NCBI GenBank assembly: GCA_963966185.1
Contig: CAWZYM010000012.1
Location: forward strand, 527,501-591,500
Reading direction: 5' to 3'
DNA: 64,000 bases
DNA from: Rhabditoides inermis
Taxonomy: Eukaryota > Nematoda > Chromadorea > Rhabditida > Rhabditidae
The translations under genes and the position numbers were made by a program. Positions 1 to 13,254 of this stretch are shown here, piece after piece (the stretch's first letter is position 1; each line of letters begins with the position of its first letter). Below the pieces are notes generated by a model. That model did no database searches and was not told where the DNA came from. It saw only the letters and a list, made by a program, of their open reading frames with translations.

Positions 1-2475
1 TCTCTCTCTCTCTCGGCGATGAGCAAAGATGAAAACTTTGAAATTCTCCGACACAGAAACTGTAACCATCAACAATTGTATAACTTCCTTCTGACCACTA
101 TGTCTGATTGTTACAGGATTATTGACACTAGTGCTTAGTAGTATTATTGTGATTAGATTGCAAAATATTTACAATTCAACACGACTCTGATATATTATAA
201 TCAATCTAAGCGTATTGGTTGAGATTAGCAATGTTTGAGAACTGTGCGCGAATCACGTGAAAATTGAGAGATTGCAATCGCACACTAAACGAAATGAGAA
301 AAAAAAATTAAAAGATTTGCAAATTCAAGGAAAATGATAGTTCCGGCAAGACTTTAATTTTTAAAAGTGAGTGATTACATTCGAAGAATATTGAATAGTT
401 TCGAAAAAGGTATATGTAAGTACAACGCTATAATCAATCGGAGCGAATTGCTTGAGATTAGCAATGCCGTTTGTTAGCACTGTTTGAATAAAACAAAATT
501 GAGTGATTACATTCGAAGAATATTGAATAGTTTCGAAAATTCGAAAATTGAGGAAAATGTTAATTCCGAGAAATAATCCAGAATCCGGGGATATATATTT
601 TTCGACGTTATGAGACGGAGTAAACAACTGGAGACATAAAACAAGGTGGGATACAATTAACCGAATTAGACAGAAAGGTATATGTAGACATACAATCATA
701 CAAAACCACTCTTGCTACCAATACATGTACACGTTTTCGGCATATTTTTATTCCAAAACAAAACTATTAATATATTACAGTACAGTACAACGCTGGTTCA
801 TCGATAATGGAGTACTCGTGGTCAAAACTATATTATAGTTCTATACTCGCAATAAGTTGCGCGCGATGAGGTAGAGTCAGCAGCTCGCGGCAATAGCAAA
901 ACAAGAGAGACAGACGGATATGGCACCGTAGGCCGGAAACTGTCGCTCTGGCGCAGGCTATAATTGGGCACAACAAAAGTTTTACGATTTTCGAGAATGA
1001 TGAGCTTCATGGACTGACGAGCACAATGTCACGAACTCCGAAGTCGCTGAAGGTTTGAGATTCAAGCTGGGAATAGATGTTCGATGCCAGTCGGAGACTG
1101 ACGTGTAGAATGGAAACGAGGTGGTCGGGCGCACAGAACTGAAATTATGCACGTCATAGATATTGCAAGGTCCAAGGTGTATCGAAGGATCGAAGGATCG
1201 TTCGATCTTCCAAGAAGTTTCATACAAGATTACGCTAAGCAAGCGTGCCCTTGAGAATAAAATAATAAAATAATAAAGACTTCATTTTCACTCACCACAT
1301 GCAGCGTATCTATGTGGAAGAGGCGAAAGTAGTGCACTAGAGTCGATCGCATTTTCTCTTCATCTTTCTAGGACATGGTATACGTTATACGTCCATCTAA
1401 AAAACCGTGAAAGAATCGCTCTGCATGGAACTCACGTCTTTTTGTCGAATGGAGTCCTATACAGTTCCGAACGAAGGTGTATTTTTTTCCAACATAGAAC
1501 TGTGAATATGATACCCTGAAACAGTCGTCAGCGTTCCGTTTCAGTATAAGGAGGGAATTTGTAGCAAACACCATCCAAGCGTGAAATATTTATCGGTAAA
1601 TAGGTTATACCTTTTGCGGATCTTCAAAATTCGTTGCCTTGAATATGCAGATTTCGACGTTCATGGTTCATACGCGGTTTCGGAGGGCTGTAGCGATACA
1701 TATCTGTCGACAATTTGGCCGAAACAATACTTACGCAGCGTATTGATGTCCTAAGCGAGAGATGAGACATAATACTGGAGAGATCAACTTACAAGTGGAT
1801 CGACAAAGTTGAAGACGTGTAGAATCATCTCGATTGGAAGATGGTCGAGCATTGCGAATGGAGAGAGAACGAATGTTTGACTTGACAGCCCCTCTAATCT
1901 CAAATACTCAAATCCTCTTCACTAGGTATGTCTGCGGGCATCACTCCTAGTACTTCACCAGTCTTCAGTTCACCAGTTAACCAGACTTCACCTTCACCAG
2001 TACTTCACCAGTCTCTCACGCGATCACATTCACATTGCTTTTTAATTAAGCTGGGAGCCTATGAGTTCTTTTTTAATTGAGCTATGTGAACGGGGCACAT
2101 CCAGATATCTTTCAGAAATTTTCTGAAATTTTCTGAAATGACCACAAACTTGATCAGCTTTGTATTTTTTTCTTACGATTGGAGCTACGATAGGATAATA
2201 ATTCGATGTGCGACACTCTCTTCTTAGGAATACGATAGGAGAACAATTTGATGTATGACACGCTCTTAGAAATACAATAGAAGAAAGCCTCATTTTCATC
2301 ACATAATAATATTTATCGTACGCCAAACGAACACGTGGAAAGATTCACAGGTCATATTGTGGTATATTCAACTGAACTCGGTTCTAAAAGTGACAATCGA
2401 TGGGACAAGATCGAACAAACCAAAATTCAAAACACAAACTACAGAAACATTAGTTAGATATGTTATCTTGAGCAA
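1..2475. other. Non-coding stretch with degenerate direct repeats
   Basis: I see no exon that I can support here. It begins with a (CT)n tract. A block at about 190-235 (ATAATCAATC...GAGATTAGCAATG) recurs at 428-473, and GATTACATTCGAAGAATATT recurs at 374 and 506, so 190-700 is a decayed tandem duplication. At 1945-2020 there is a short CTTCACCAGT tandem repeat, and at 2160-2290 a repeat of about 60 bp carrying ACGATAGGA. This is the 3' flank of the minus-strand TopBP1 gene. Confidence 0.5.
830..985 (-). repeat. Dispersed repeat family A, reverse copy
   Basis: This ~155 bp element starts (on the minus strand) with GCGCCAGAGCGA and ends with GCGAGTATAGAACTATA. Related copies lie at 12008-12175, 19655-19795 and 25853-26000 on the plus strand. 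The ends share an imperfect inverted ATAGTT, so it may be a small non-autonomous DNA transposon; no coding capacity is seen. Confidence 0.65.
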
Positions 2476-2551
2476 TCACTTCTTCATCTCACGGCACTGC
2501 ACGCGGTACGGCCTGAAATTGTACAATCTCCCCCTCTTCCTTCTCTCTCTT

Positions 2552-2590
<39 letters not shown>

Positions 2591-2729
2591 TCTCTCCTCT
2601 CTCCTATCTCTTCTCTCTCTCCCTACCCTCACTATGCATCCACTCTTTCCCCTCCCTCTTCTTCCTTCCACTCCTCGTTCGCCCCTCTTCCCCATCCCCT
2701 TTTCTCTCTCTCCCCCCCTCCCTCTTTCT

Positions 2730-2773
<44 letters not shown>

Positions 2774-3419
2774 CCATCTCCCTCCTCCTCCTCCTTCTCT
2801 CTCTCTCTCTCTCCCTCCCTCCCTCACCTGCACCACTCCTTGTACTCTGGCAGCATGCCTGCCTGCTCGTCCACTGGCTCGTCGATGAGTGAGTTGGCAA
2901 TGTACTCCAGCTGGTATGCCTTCGTTCCGAGAGACACACACAACGCGAGCTCCTCAAAATGGACAAGTGTGAGCCGACATGTGACACTTTCCATAAAGCG
3001 CAGTTGATCTCCGCGGAACCTTCATATTGATGGGCTGTACCTATACACAAAACCTTCGCTGTTGTCTACTCCCTTATTCTGGTCCTACCACACACTTTTA
3101 GATACAGTACCCCCCCCCCTCTACCTTCTTGCTCCATCCGGGCGGGTTGTTGGCATCGACGAATGCGTGGGTGGGCGCGAACTTGGCCGTATCCGAGCAC
3201 TCGCCCTTCCACACTGCCACCCCGCCCCCGGTGCGGATCAACGAGCAGATCGACTTGTGCTGAAATGAGAACAAGTAAACAAGTAAACAACAACTCTCCC
3301 ACCTTGTGCTCCTTGGTGTAGATGATGGCGCGCCACGACGAGAACTTGGGCTCCTGGAGATGGGAATTAGACTCTCTCATCCGTTCTCTATCCCTCCTTC
3401 CTTCTCCCTCTCTCCCTCT

Positions 3420-3464
<45 letters not shown>

Positions 3465-4489
3465 TCTCCCACTCACCGGCTTCTCCCCCTTGCCGTTCTT
3501 TCTGCTTCTCTCGCCAGCCATTCGCGAGCGACGGCACGCCACGGCAATCTGCACAGCACACACTCTCAAGACTCCATCGATGCGTATTGATGTCAAAGGC
3601 CCCTCACAATAGGCGAGTACTGTGCTCAAGAGAACGCTGTCTTCCTAGCCCGCGGAGTTACTATTGTGGATTCTAATGGAAGGAAGGAAGATCCGGAGCT
3701 CCACTATCGTCTATAATAGTATCTAATTCTGATGGATTATGGAAAGGAAATCGAATGATTATCGACTGAATATCAATCAAATATCGACTTTCGACTTTCG
3801 ACTCTACCATCCCCGTTGCTAAACTGTGTTTCTCCCAGCGCTTGGCCCTTGTGGTGTACCTGTATGCACTTGTTGTATAGTCAGGATATAGCGATTCTGG
3901 ATAAATGATTGATTGTGCTCATATCAACCACTTCTCCCCTCCGCCCTCCCCAATCTTCTTTTAATAGGCGACAACGCTACCAGACTGCTCCCAACCTCTC
4001 CTCCGCTCACCTTCACCCCCTCGCGAACACACATTTCAGTACCGGCAACACTGTGAGCACATCAACCACTCTCTTCGAACTACTACCGAAATGCCTTCCA
4101 ACTACATTCTTTGTCTCATCCCACTTTGAACTACTCGCATTCACCCTAAAACCACAAACCATGTATTTCATAATTGATTTCGGGTGAACACACCGTCACA
4201 CGTGATATGCATAGCTACCACTCCCAGCCCCAGCTCCTCGCTCCAAGATCACTCAAATAGCGGTCAGACTCGCGGTCAGACTCGGTCAGACTCAGACTCT
4301 CCCGTCGATACTGACTTCGAAGCGTTTTGGAGGGGCTGTTTCGAAGACAGCACCTCCCTTCTATACCTTCTTCTCGCCACTCTATGCGCACATCAACTAC
4401 CCTCTTCCCTCCCCCTTGCACCACGCATAGCCACCACCACCACCAACAACAACAACAGCAGCAGCAGCAGCCGCCGCCGCCGCCGCCGC

Positions 4490-4536
<47 letters not shown>

Positions 4537-7500
4537 CGCCCCCATCCCACCTTCCTCTCCTTCTCTGCGCACTCGGCCATGCGGCCACACCGCGGCCCGC
4601 CCCACTCGTATCCGTCCTCCTGCTTCCACGCACCGGCCGCCGCACTCTCGCGCACATACTCGCCGTCCACCACCCACAGAGAGTGCGCGATCGCACCCAG
4701 CACGCGTTCGTTCCGCAGCACCCGACCGCACACCTAGGAGAGGGTTCTCTCTCGCTCTCTCTCTCTCTCTCTCCCCTCTCTCTCTCCACTCACCAAATGA
4801 GTAGCCGTCGTGTCAAACTCGTTGCCCTCAAACACCTCCCCGCCCAGTTTCAGTATCATTTCCGTGAACGCGGCGCGCTCCTGAAATCACTAATCATTGT
4901 GAATTTGTAATCACAATCAATCGATAAATCAATCGATAACGCGCCAACCCACCTCGCTCACATATCCCGTGTACATGAAGCGCCTCTTCTGCTCCGCGAC
5001 CGCCACCACCGAGGCAACCTTGTCCGCCAGCAGCTTCTCCGCCGCCTCCACCTCCACCACCAACTGCTCCTTCTCCTTCTCCTGCTCCCTGCTCCTCCTC
5101 CGCTGGCTCATCCGCCGCTCCTCCTCCGCTCGCAGCAGGGTGCGCGTGGATCGGGTCGGTCGAAGAGCGGATCCGCCCGGAGACGAGGCCACGTTCTCCT
5201 TGCCTATCGGAGCCGGCTCGGTGCGGCGACGCGACAACGCACTGCAAGAGAGAGTTGGTGAGGAGAGAGGGAGACAGAGAGACAGAGAGACAGAGAGACA
5301 GAGAGACAGAGAGACAGATGCTCACTGACACCGGGGTGAGCAGCTCCTGGCTGTTGACAGGAGGCACAGTGTCGGCTGCTGCTGCCGCCGCCGCCGTCTC
5401 AGCCGCCTCTCTCTCCGGCGACTGCGACAGATCGAACATGGCTGCCGAGCGAGAGTTGGCGGGCCGGGGCGCCGGAGACGCGATGCTAGAACAACGAGCA
5501 TGGGCACTAATTACAAGAGAACGCATGAAATGTCCCGTGAATGTACTGTCAGTCAAGGCCAAGTCAGACTCGATTATGTATCATAAAGTCGTTTTATGAT
5601 ACGCGGAGCCGGAGACGCGATGCTACAGTAGCGGTCAGTCTATTCAAAACTCCCTTCGATACTGACTTCGAAACGCCTACTTGTAACTTATCTGTTATAC
5701 TAGTTGTCAGAGTAGCCTGCAGTCTCTTCACAACACCTCCCATACTGACTGCGAAACACGACTAAACAGCGTGTTCCGAAAGCGTTTTGAAGGGGCTGTT
5801 TCGAAGAGACTGCCCACACCTTGAAGGTATGGTCTCTTCAAAAAACGCCCCTTCAAAACGACTTCAGAACTGTTTGGTAGAGTTTCGCAGTCAGTATGGA
5901 AGAGAGTTTTGAAGAGACTAACCGCTACTTAAACAACTAGAATAACAGATGAATTACAAGGAAAAGCCACCCAAATGTCCGCGAATGCACTTTCATTAAA
6001 ATTGCTAGATGCTACTCCCCCCCTCCTCCCCCTCTCACTCACGTCTCCTCCCTCCACTCGATCCGTCGTGGCGGCTGCGGCGGCGACTCCATCGAGCTCA
6101 CGCCACTCAAACCACCCTGCAACAACATCATCATCATCACACGCTACCTGACCCACTCCTGAGAACCACACACACACACACACACTCTTGTTCCTGTTCA
6201 CGAAATGCGATACGGATTAAACTATTCCGTTTCGGATCTGAGCCCCAGTAAGCGGTGAGTCTCATCGAAACAGTGTTGTGTTTCGTAAACGACATCCATC
6301 CCACCCCCACCCCCACCTCCGTTGATACCGGACAAGTGCTTTGGATTCGGATTTGACCACCTATATAATCTCCCTCGCTCGAAGCTTCGCGCGAGAGAAG
6401 TCTTATCGAAACAGGGTCGTGTTTCGAAAGCATCTTTCACTGTGAGCGCTCCTTTACCATCTCTCACACGTCAACAGTATTTCGGCTGTGGAGTACGAAT
6501 ACAGTATTCCGCCCTCCCCCGCCTCCACCTCCGCTGCCGCCGTGGTGGCCGCGCGCTTGGCAGTCGGACCCTCCGTGTCCGACCGGCCCCTCTTCCTGCC
6601 TGCTGCTGGTTGGGTGGCTGCCGCAGTGGCCGCGGCGGCGGCGGCGGCGGCGGCTCTCGCTGCCTCCTCCTCCTCCTGCGCCTCCTGCGCTTCTCGCTCG
6701 CGACGCTCTATAATAATTTATACCGTTTTTTTTTTTTGAAAGAACACGTGAAATACAATAATGTAAAGAGAGAGAGAGATGGTAACGAGATACAACAAAA
6801 CGAATCTCACAAGTGGAGCTGCTGTCTACTGACGCCGGTGCCTGATCAGATACATACTGAGAAATGAGAGAGAATAATTTACGTTCTACAAATAATAAAT
6901 TCTCAAAACAAGCTAAACGAGCAATTCTGTGTCAATATGAACGACATCTCTTTTTTCCAAGTAACAAATGCGATATAAATGTGATATAAGTGTGACTAGA
7001 TGGGGCGAAAACTGGACGAGATTGGCTAGGAGGGACGACGATTTTGAACAAAAATCAATAACGATTTGCGGAATAAAAAATTAAACATTTTTGCACCAGG
7101 CGGGATTCGAACCCGCGAAGGGTTTCCCCCAGGGATCCTAACTTCCCTTGCCTTAGACCACTCGGCCACTGGTACAAGACGCTGAATGATGCGTCATCCA
7201 TACAACCCCAGCGACTCATCGGGATGACTCACCCACAATGGATGACGTCACCCACAATTTCTCAATCAACCCCGCCCATTCAGCCTCGCGTACCGGTGGC
7301 CGAGTGGTCAAGGCAAGAGAACTTTCGATCTCTGGGGGGGGGGGGCCTCACGCGGGTTCGAATTCCGCCCGGTGCAACACTCGGTTTTGCCCAATACAAC
7401 CTAGAGCGAGTCAAAAGGCCACGCAACATCGTAGGAGTAGTATTACAGTAACCTGCCGTGATTTAGATTGTGCTCATACCTCGGTGGTACTTCTGCCGGT

Positions 7501-7673
7501 CCAGAAAAAAGGCGTTGCGGCGCGACTCTTGCGACGCGCTCAGACCGCAGTCGACTGAGGCGGCCTCGTCTCCCTGTTCCACCTCCACCTTCTCATCCTC
7601 TCCCTGCTGAGGCTCGCGCTCCGGTCGCCGCGCCGACTCCATCTCAACACACACCCATCTCCTCCTCATCTCT

Positions 7674-7717
<44 letters not shown>

Positions 7718-9284
7718 TCTCTCTCTCACCTCCACATCACCCCTCGCAGTCTTGGGCGTGTGAATGGAGAGGAGACCCGTCTTGAGCGCCGCCTCATTCA
7801 TGATTCGACCCACCATCGACGTCGACTGAAATCAGTAACGTCATAGCATCGTGACGTCATCATCATCGTGACGTCATCTACGCCGTACCAGTGAGTCGGA
7901 CGTCGCGTCGTGCTGCGAGGGTGACGCCATCTCGTCGATAAAGCGCTCAGCCGCCTGATTTCCACCGTAATCAGCCTATATCACTTCACTTTTCAGACTT
8001 GTCAGCTTATTTCGCGATCGCTAAACTCTATCCCATGGCTGTATCCCCTGGCGTTAGTTTACAAAATTTATCATACTGCCTTATTACGTACGTGTCATTT
8101 CATAGTAGTTGTGACTATGTATGTTGCCATGTCAAAAAGCTATAGTCATTCCAGACTCGGAATTCCTTTTCACCCTCACTCACATCCAGCCGGAACCTGC
8201 CAGTGAACGGTCGGTTGGGGTCGAGAAACTTGCTCGGAGTGTCCATCGGCGTGCCGGGCGCAGGCGACGCCCCGCCTCCACTCGCCCCGCCCCCATCGCC
8301 GCCGCGCACCGGCGTCGACGATATCGGCATAGAGCGCAGCGCCTGAATCATCGTGCACGATAATCCCAATCAAATCGCCTCAAACCCCATTTGTCAGCAT
8401 TTCTCGTTCAATTTCATCGTGAAACTGAAATCATTAGAATAATATTTTTTAAATGAAACAAATAATTGGAATACTCACACTGAGTCGTTTGTTGACGGGG
8501 GTGGCAGTCGATTTGGTCTTGCTCAGAGCATCCGACTGGTTCGACGTCAGCTGAGAGAGTTCAATAGACAAATGACGACACAAATTCGTGTGTTCAGAAC
8601 ACAGAACACTCAAAACTTCTTCATCTCCACATCAGTAACAATTGGTTGACAAAAATACAATCTTCCAAAAACCCCTCACCCTAGTACTCGGCTGGAACAC
8701 GACACTGTCATTGAACGAGTCGTCCTCTTCCATTTCTGTGACAGGCGGCGACGTCTCCTCCATCTCCTCTGCTCCTCCTCCTCCTCCCGCAGCCTCCCTC
8801 TCCTCCTCCTGCTCCTTCTCCACTCTCTCACCCGCCATCCACACCGCGTCGTCCCGCACCACTTCCGAGAGCAGCTTCTGCAATAGCTCCGCCCATCATT
8901 GACCCCGCCCCCTCTCGCCCCGCCCCCCATCCACTTACGCCGACGGGGAAGCGTTGCGTGGGCAGGGCGCGACCGGCCATCGCGCATCGCACCACCCACT
9001 CGCCACACACGCACGCCACGCCCCAGCTGCAAGAAAGATTATAAATCCCAAGAAAACCCAGTGGGTAAACCCAGCGATTCTTCCAATCGCGAGTGATTCT
9101 CAGTTCCTAACAGAGAACTCATTAAGTACTCTTCTTTCCCCCACATCGTCAGATATGTTTACACTTACGTTACCTCATTTCCTCACACCCTCACTCACGT
9201 CTTGACTTTCTCGTAGCGCTCGTTGCGCGCGCCAACCACTACGTGCGACGTAGGCATGAGGGTGTCCTGAAGAGGGAAAGAATC

Positions 9285-9374
<90 letters not shown>

Positions 9375-11272
9375 CACGTACCGTTCCCCGCCTGCTGATC
9401 GCGTCCTGTGATCGCGCGCCGTGCGCCCGCACTATACCGATCAGCACCTCCTTCTCCTCCTGCTCGAAACCCGTGATCTGAGAGAGTGTGATCAGAACAC
9501 AAAACACAACTCTTTTGAATCAAAATACAGGCACAAAAGCTGCTCTATTAAAGAACTAAAAATGTGCACATGTTGTACAAAACATAGAGTGATTACAACA
9601 CACAAAACACACACACAACAACCCCGTACCGTGATGACCATGCCGGCAAAGATGTCGGACTGCTTGCGCTCCACCGGCAGCGGGCGGTACAGCGGGTGCG
9701 AGCCCACAGGCAACGGCTGCTTCTGCCGGATACACGAGAACTGAAGTGGCGGTCAGTCTCTTCGAAACTCTCTTCAATACTGACTTCGAAACGCCTTCGA
9801 AACACGACTAAACAGCGTGTTTCGAAGGCGTTTTGAAGGGGCTGTTTCGAAGAGACTGACCACACGTTGAAAAAGACGAGATATATACCCCAGATAGTGG
9901 TAACCTGGTAACTATGCAACACAACACAACACATGTGGTTACTGATTAAACACGGCATCGGCTACCGTAATCATCCCCGTAAAATGACCTGACCTCTCAC
10001 CCAAGACCCAAGCGAAACCAGTGTCATATCGTGACGTCATTCTTGATGACGTCACCCCCCCCCCCCCCCTCCCCTCTCACTCACCACCCAGCACCACGTC
10101 ACCGGCTGCTCGTCGCCCGTCATCTCCTCCGGCAGCTGGGTCGATTCGTACAGACAGTGAGTGGCGCCCGTGGTGACCACGGTGGCTGTAAGGGATCTCT
10201 CTCTCTCTCTCCCTCCTTCCCTCCTCTCTCCCTCCCCCCTCTCCCTCTCTCCTCTCTCTTCCCCCCTCTTTCTCTCTCTCCCCCTCTCTCTTTCTCTCTC
10301 CCTCCTTCCCTCCTCCCCCCTCACCTCCCAGCTGTCCGCACACCACCGCGCACTCCATGTCGCCCTCTCCCTCCATGTATTCCGAAACGCGCAGTCGCAC
10401 ACCGACCAGCACCGGCAGCATGTCGCCTAAGGGAATCAATCAATAAATCAATAACATTATCGCATCTATACGAACTCAAATAACTTTGTTGTCTCAAAAA
10501 TTAATCATTGAATGCACACTTACTCTCACTCTTAATGTGGAAACCACTTCCCCACCCACCACTCGACGACTCCCCCTCCCCTCCTCCTCCTCCTCCTCCC
10601 GCAGTCCGCAGCATCCGCGAGTCGAGCTCGCTGGTCGATCGGCACACTCCCGCCGCCGCCCCGTCCCCATCCACAGATATCACCTTCTACAAGACTACAA
10701 TCAATAAAACAACCAGAAAAAAATGTCCGTGAATCAGCTACAAACGCTAGGGAACACAGTGTCCAATCCCATAATCATATTACACCCTACATCACAAACC
10801 CACGACAACGCAATCTCCCCATCACTAATCTCGTTCGCCGTTGTATCAAGTATCGTAGGCACTACTGTATTGAACGACTGATTGAATTGACTGATTGATT
10901 GTGTTGTCATATTCAGATATAACGATTCCGGATAAACTATTAATATTGATTGATTGATTGATTGATTGATTGACTGAAACCGACCCTCGCGACCGGCGTG
11001 CGCTCCACCCCTCCTCCGCCGCCAAAGAACGACGTGGATCCGAGCAGCCGGGGCGTTCCTCCTCCCGCCCTGCCCACACTCTCTCTCCTCGTGTTCCCAT
11101 CCATGTCCAACTGTCGCTCTCCTCCCGCTCGCGCGCCGCTCGCCCTCCCTCCGCCCCCACTCCTCCCGAAGCTCTCACGCCGAGTGAACGTCGAGAGCAG
11201 AGGAGTGCCGCCGCCGCCGGTAGCCGCTGCCGCCTCCTCCTTCCATGCATACTCTGGAAAAAAACAGTTGTC

Positions 11273-11316
<44 letters not shown>

Positions 11317-13219
11317 GAGAGAGGGAGAGAAATGGAGAGAGAGGGAGAGAAATAGAGAGAGAGGGAGAGAGAGAGTCGCACCCTCGGTGCCGCACATCCT
11401 GTTCTGCTTGACACTCGTCGTGAACCAGTCCACCGACACCACTGTCGCGCCCCGCTCACACGCACCCACCAGCGTCTACAAATGGGGCGGGGTCAAAGAG
11501 GGCGGATGAAAGACGTATTTCATGGCGGGTCAGAAACAGCCACAGACAGACCAGGAACGAGCTCACATAGGTGGTCAGGGAGAAGTAGAAGAGCATGAGA
11601 GATGCTTGGTAAAATTCAAAGTATGCCATGTCTGAATGTGAGCCTCTCCTAGTCATTTCTGACCCTCTGGTCCTTCTCGGGAGCTTCCAGAAGGGCCGGG
11701 CGCATCACCTGCTTCTCCGCCGCGCCCGAGCCCAGCACGAGTACGTGAGTGGCCTGCTCGCATCGAGTCACCCGAGTGGCGCCCACCCTGATAGGGTGAT
11801 AATCGATAAATCAATCGATAATCAGACTCACCGGTTGATCCACCTCTTCCACGCGTCGAGATTCGCGTCCGCCACCCCGCACAGCCAGATGCGCAGACCC
11901 TGAGGCGAGAGAGAGAATCTCGTTGCTATGTCATTTCTGCCTCATGTTGCTGATTGCTGTCTTCCTGATCGTCTGTGTTTTCTAGTCACACCCTGGTTCA
12001 TCTATTATTTGCGCCAGAGCGATAGTTTTCGATCTACCTCGCTTGCAGTTCGAAATACGGCGCCATTACCGTCTGCCTATCTTGTTTTGCGCGCTTTTGC
12101 CGAGAGCTGACTCTCCGTGTTCCTCTGATTTACCCCACCTCGCGCAACTTATTGCGAGCATAGAACTATATCTATTCTCCCCCTCCTCCTCCTCCCCCCT
12201 CCGCACCTCCATCAGCTCCTCCTCCACCACCTCCACTCCTGCCATCTGCTCGATCGGATCGGCCGCCGCCGCCTCTTCTCCCGTCTCCGCCGCGCCGTCC
12301 AGTCTGCGACGGGAGGACGCGTGGCGAATAAGCGACGGTCTGCATTATCAATCAATCAATCAATCAATCATTTATCCAGAATCGCTATATCCTGATTATA
12401 CAACAGGTCATACATTCCGCCACAAGTCACAAGAGCTAAGCGCTCGGAGAAACACAGTTTAGCAAGGAGGATGGTAGGGTCCAAGGTCTGCATAACACAT
12501 GCCACGTAAGACTACTCGTCCACCCCTTCTATCTTGCAACCTCACTTAGCTACCATCTACCGCGCACAAATGGTCTGCTGCTGTATCTGCCTAATCGATA
12601 CCACGCTAATCAATCGATATTGTCTCACCTCTGCACTACGGCAAAACACACGCTAATCGATCAATACCCTCTAATCGATCGATACCATGCCCTCACCTGT
12701 GTGCAGTGGCCGGCGTCCTGGCCATGCTGACCGTCTGATCCACGCAGCTGGTCGTCGTCGTCGTCGTCGAGCCGAGAACGTCTCCTGACAAACATTACGA
12801 TATGTGATAATCATCAATCACAGACACCCTAACCCTAACATACTACACTCACACTCCCACTCACCGTCCGACCTCCTATGTCCACCACCACCACCCGCTG
12901 CACTCACAGGAGCAGCAGTGGGCGTGGCAGCTGCCGCTCCTCCTCCTCCTCCTGCTCCTCCTCCTCCACCCACTCCCACTCCGCTCACGCTCGCCAGTGA
13001 TACGTTCATCTGCGTGTTGAGCGTCGTGTTATTCAGTCGACCGCCTGAAGTCCTCTCCCTCCCTCCTTCCCTCTCTCTTTCTCTCTCTCCCTCTCCTTTC
13101 CTCCCTCCCACTCTCTCTCTCTCCACCCACCCATGCCGGGAATGTGTGACACGTCGAGCTCCGGCACCGCCTTGCCGTCCTTGGTCGGGGTGCTCGAGCG
13201 ATTCCTGCAACACCCAAGG

Positions 13220-13254
<35 letters not shown>

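Noticed and set aside
2489..3629. Arg/Glu- and Ser/Leu-rich ORFs
   Set aside because: Translations of (GA)n/(CT)n intronic microsatellites between TopBP1 BRCT8 exons; the same applies to 32557-33968, 34546-35136 and 30072-30635.
4215..4737. Poly-Q / poly-C ORF as a separate gene
   Set aside because: Triplet repeat beside the TopBP1 BRCT7 exon; no other coding signal on the plus strand.
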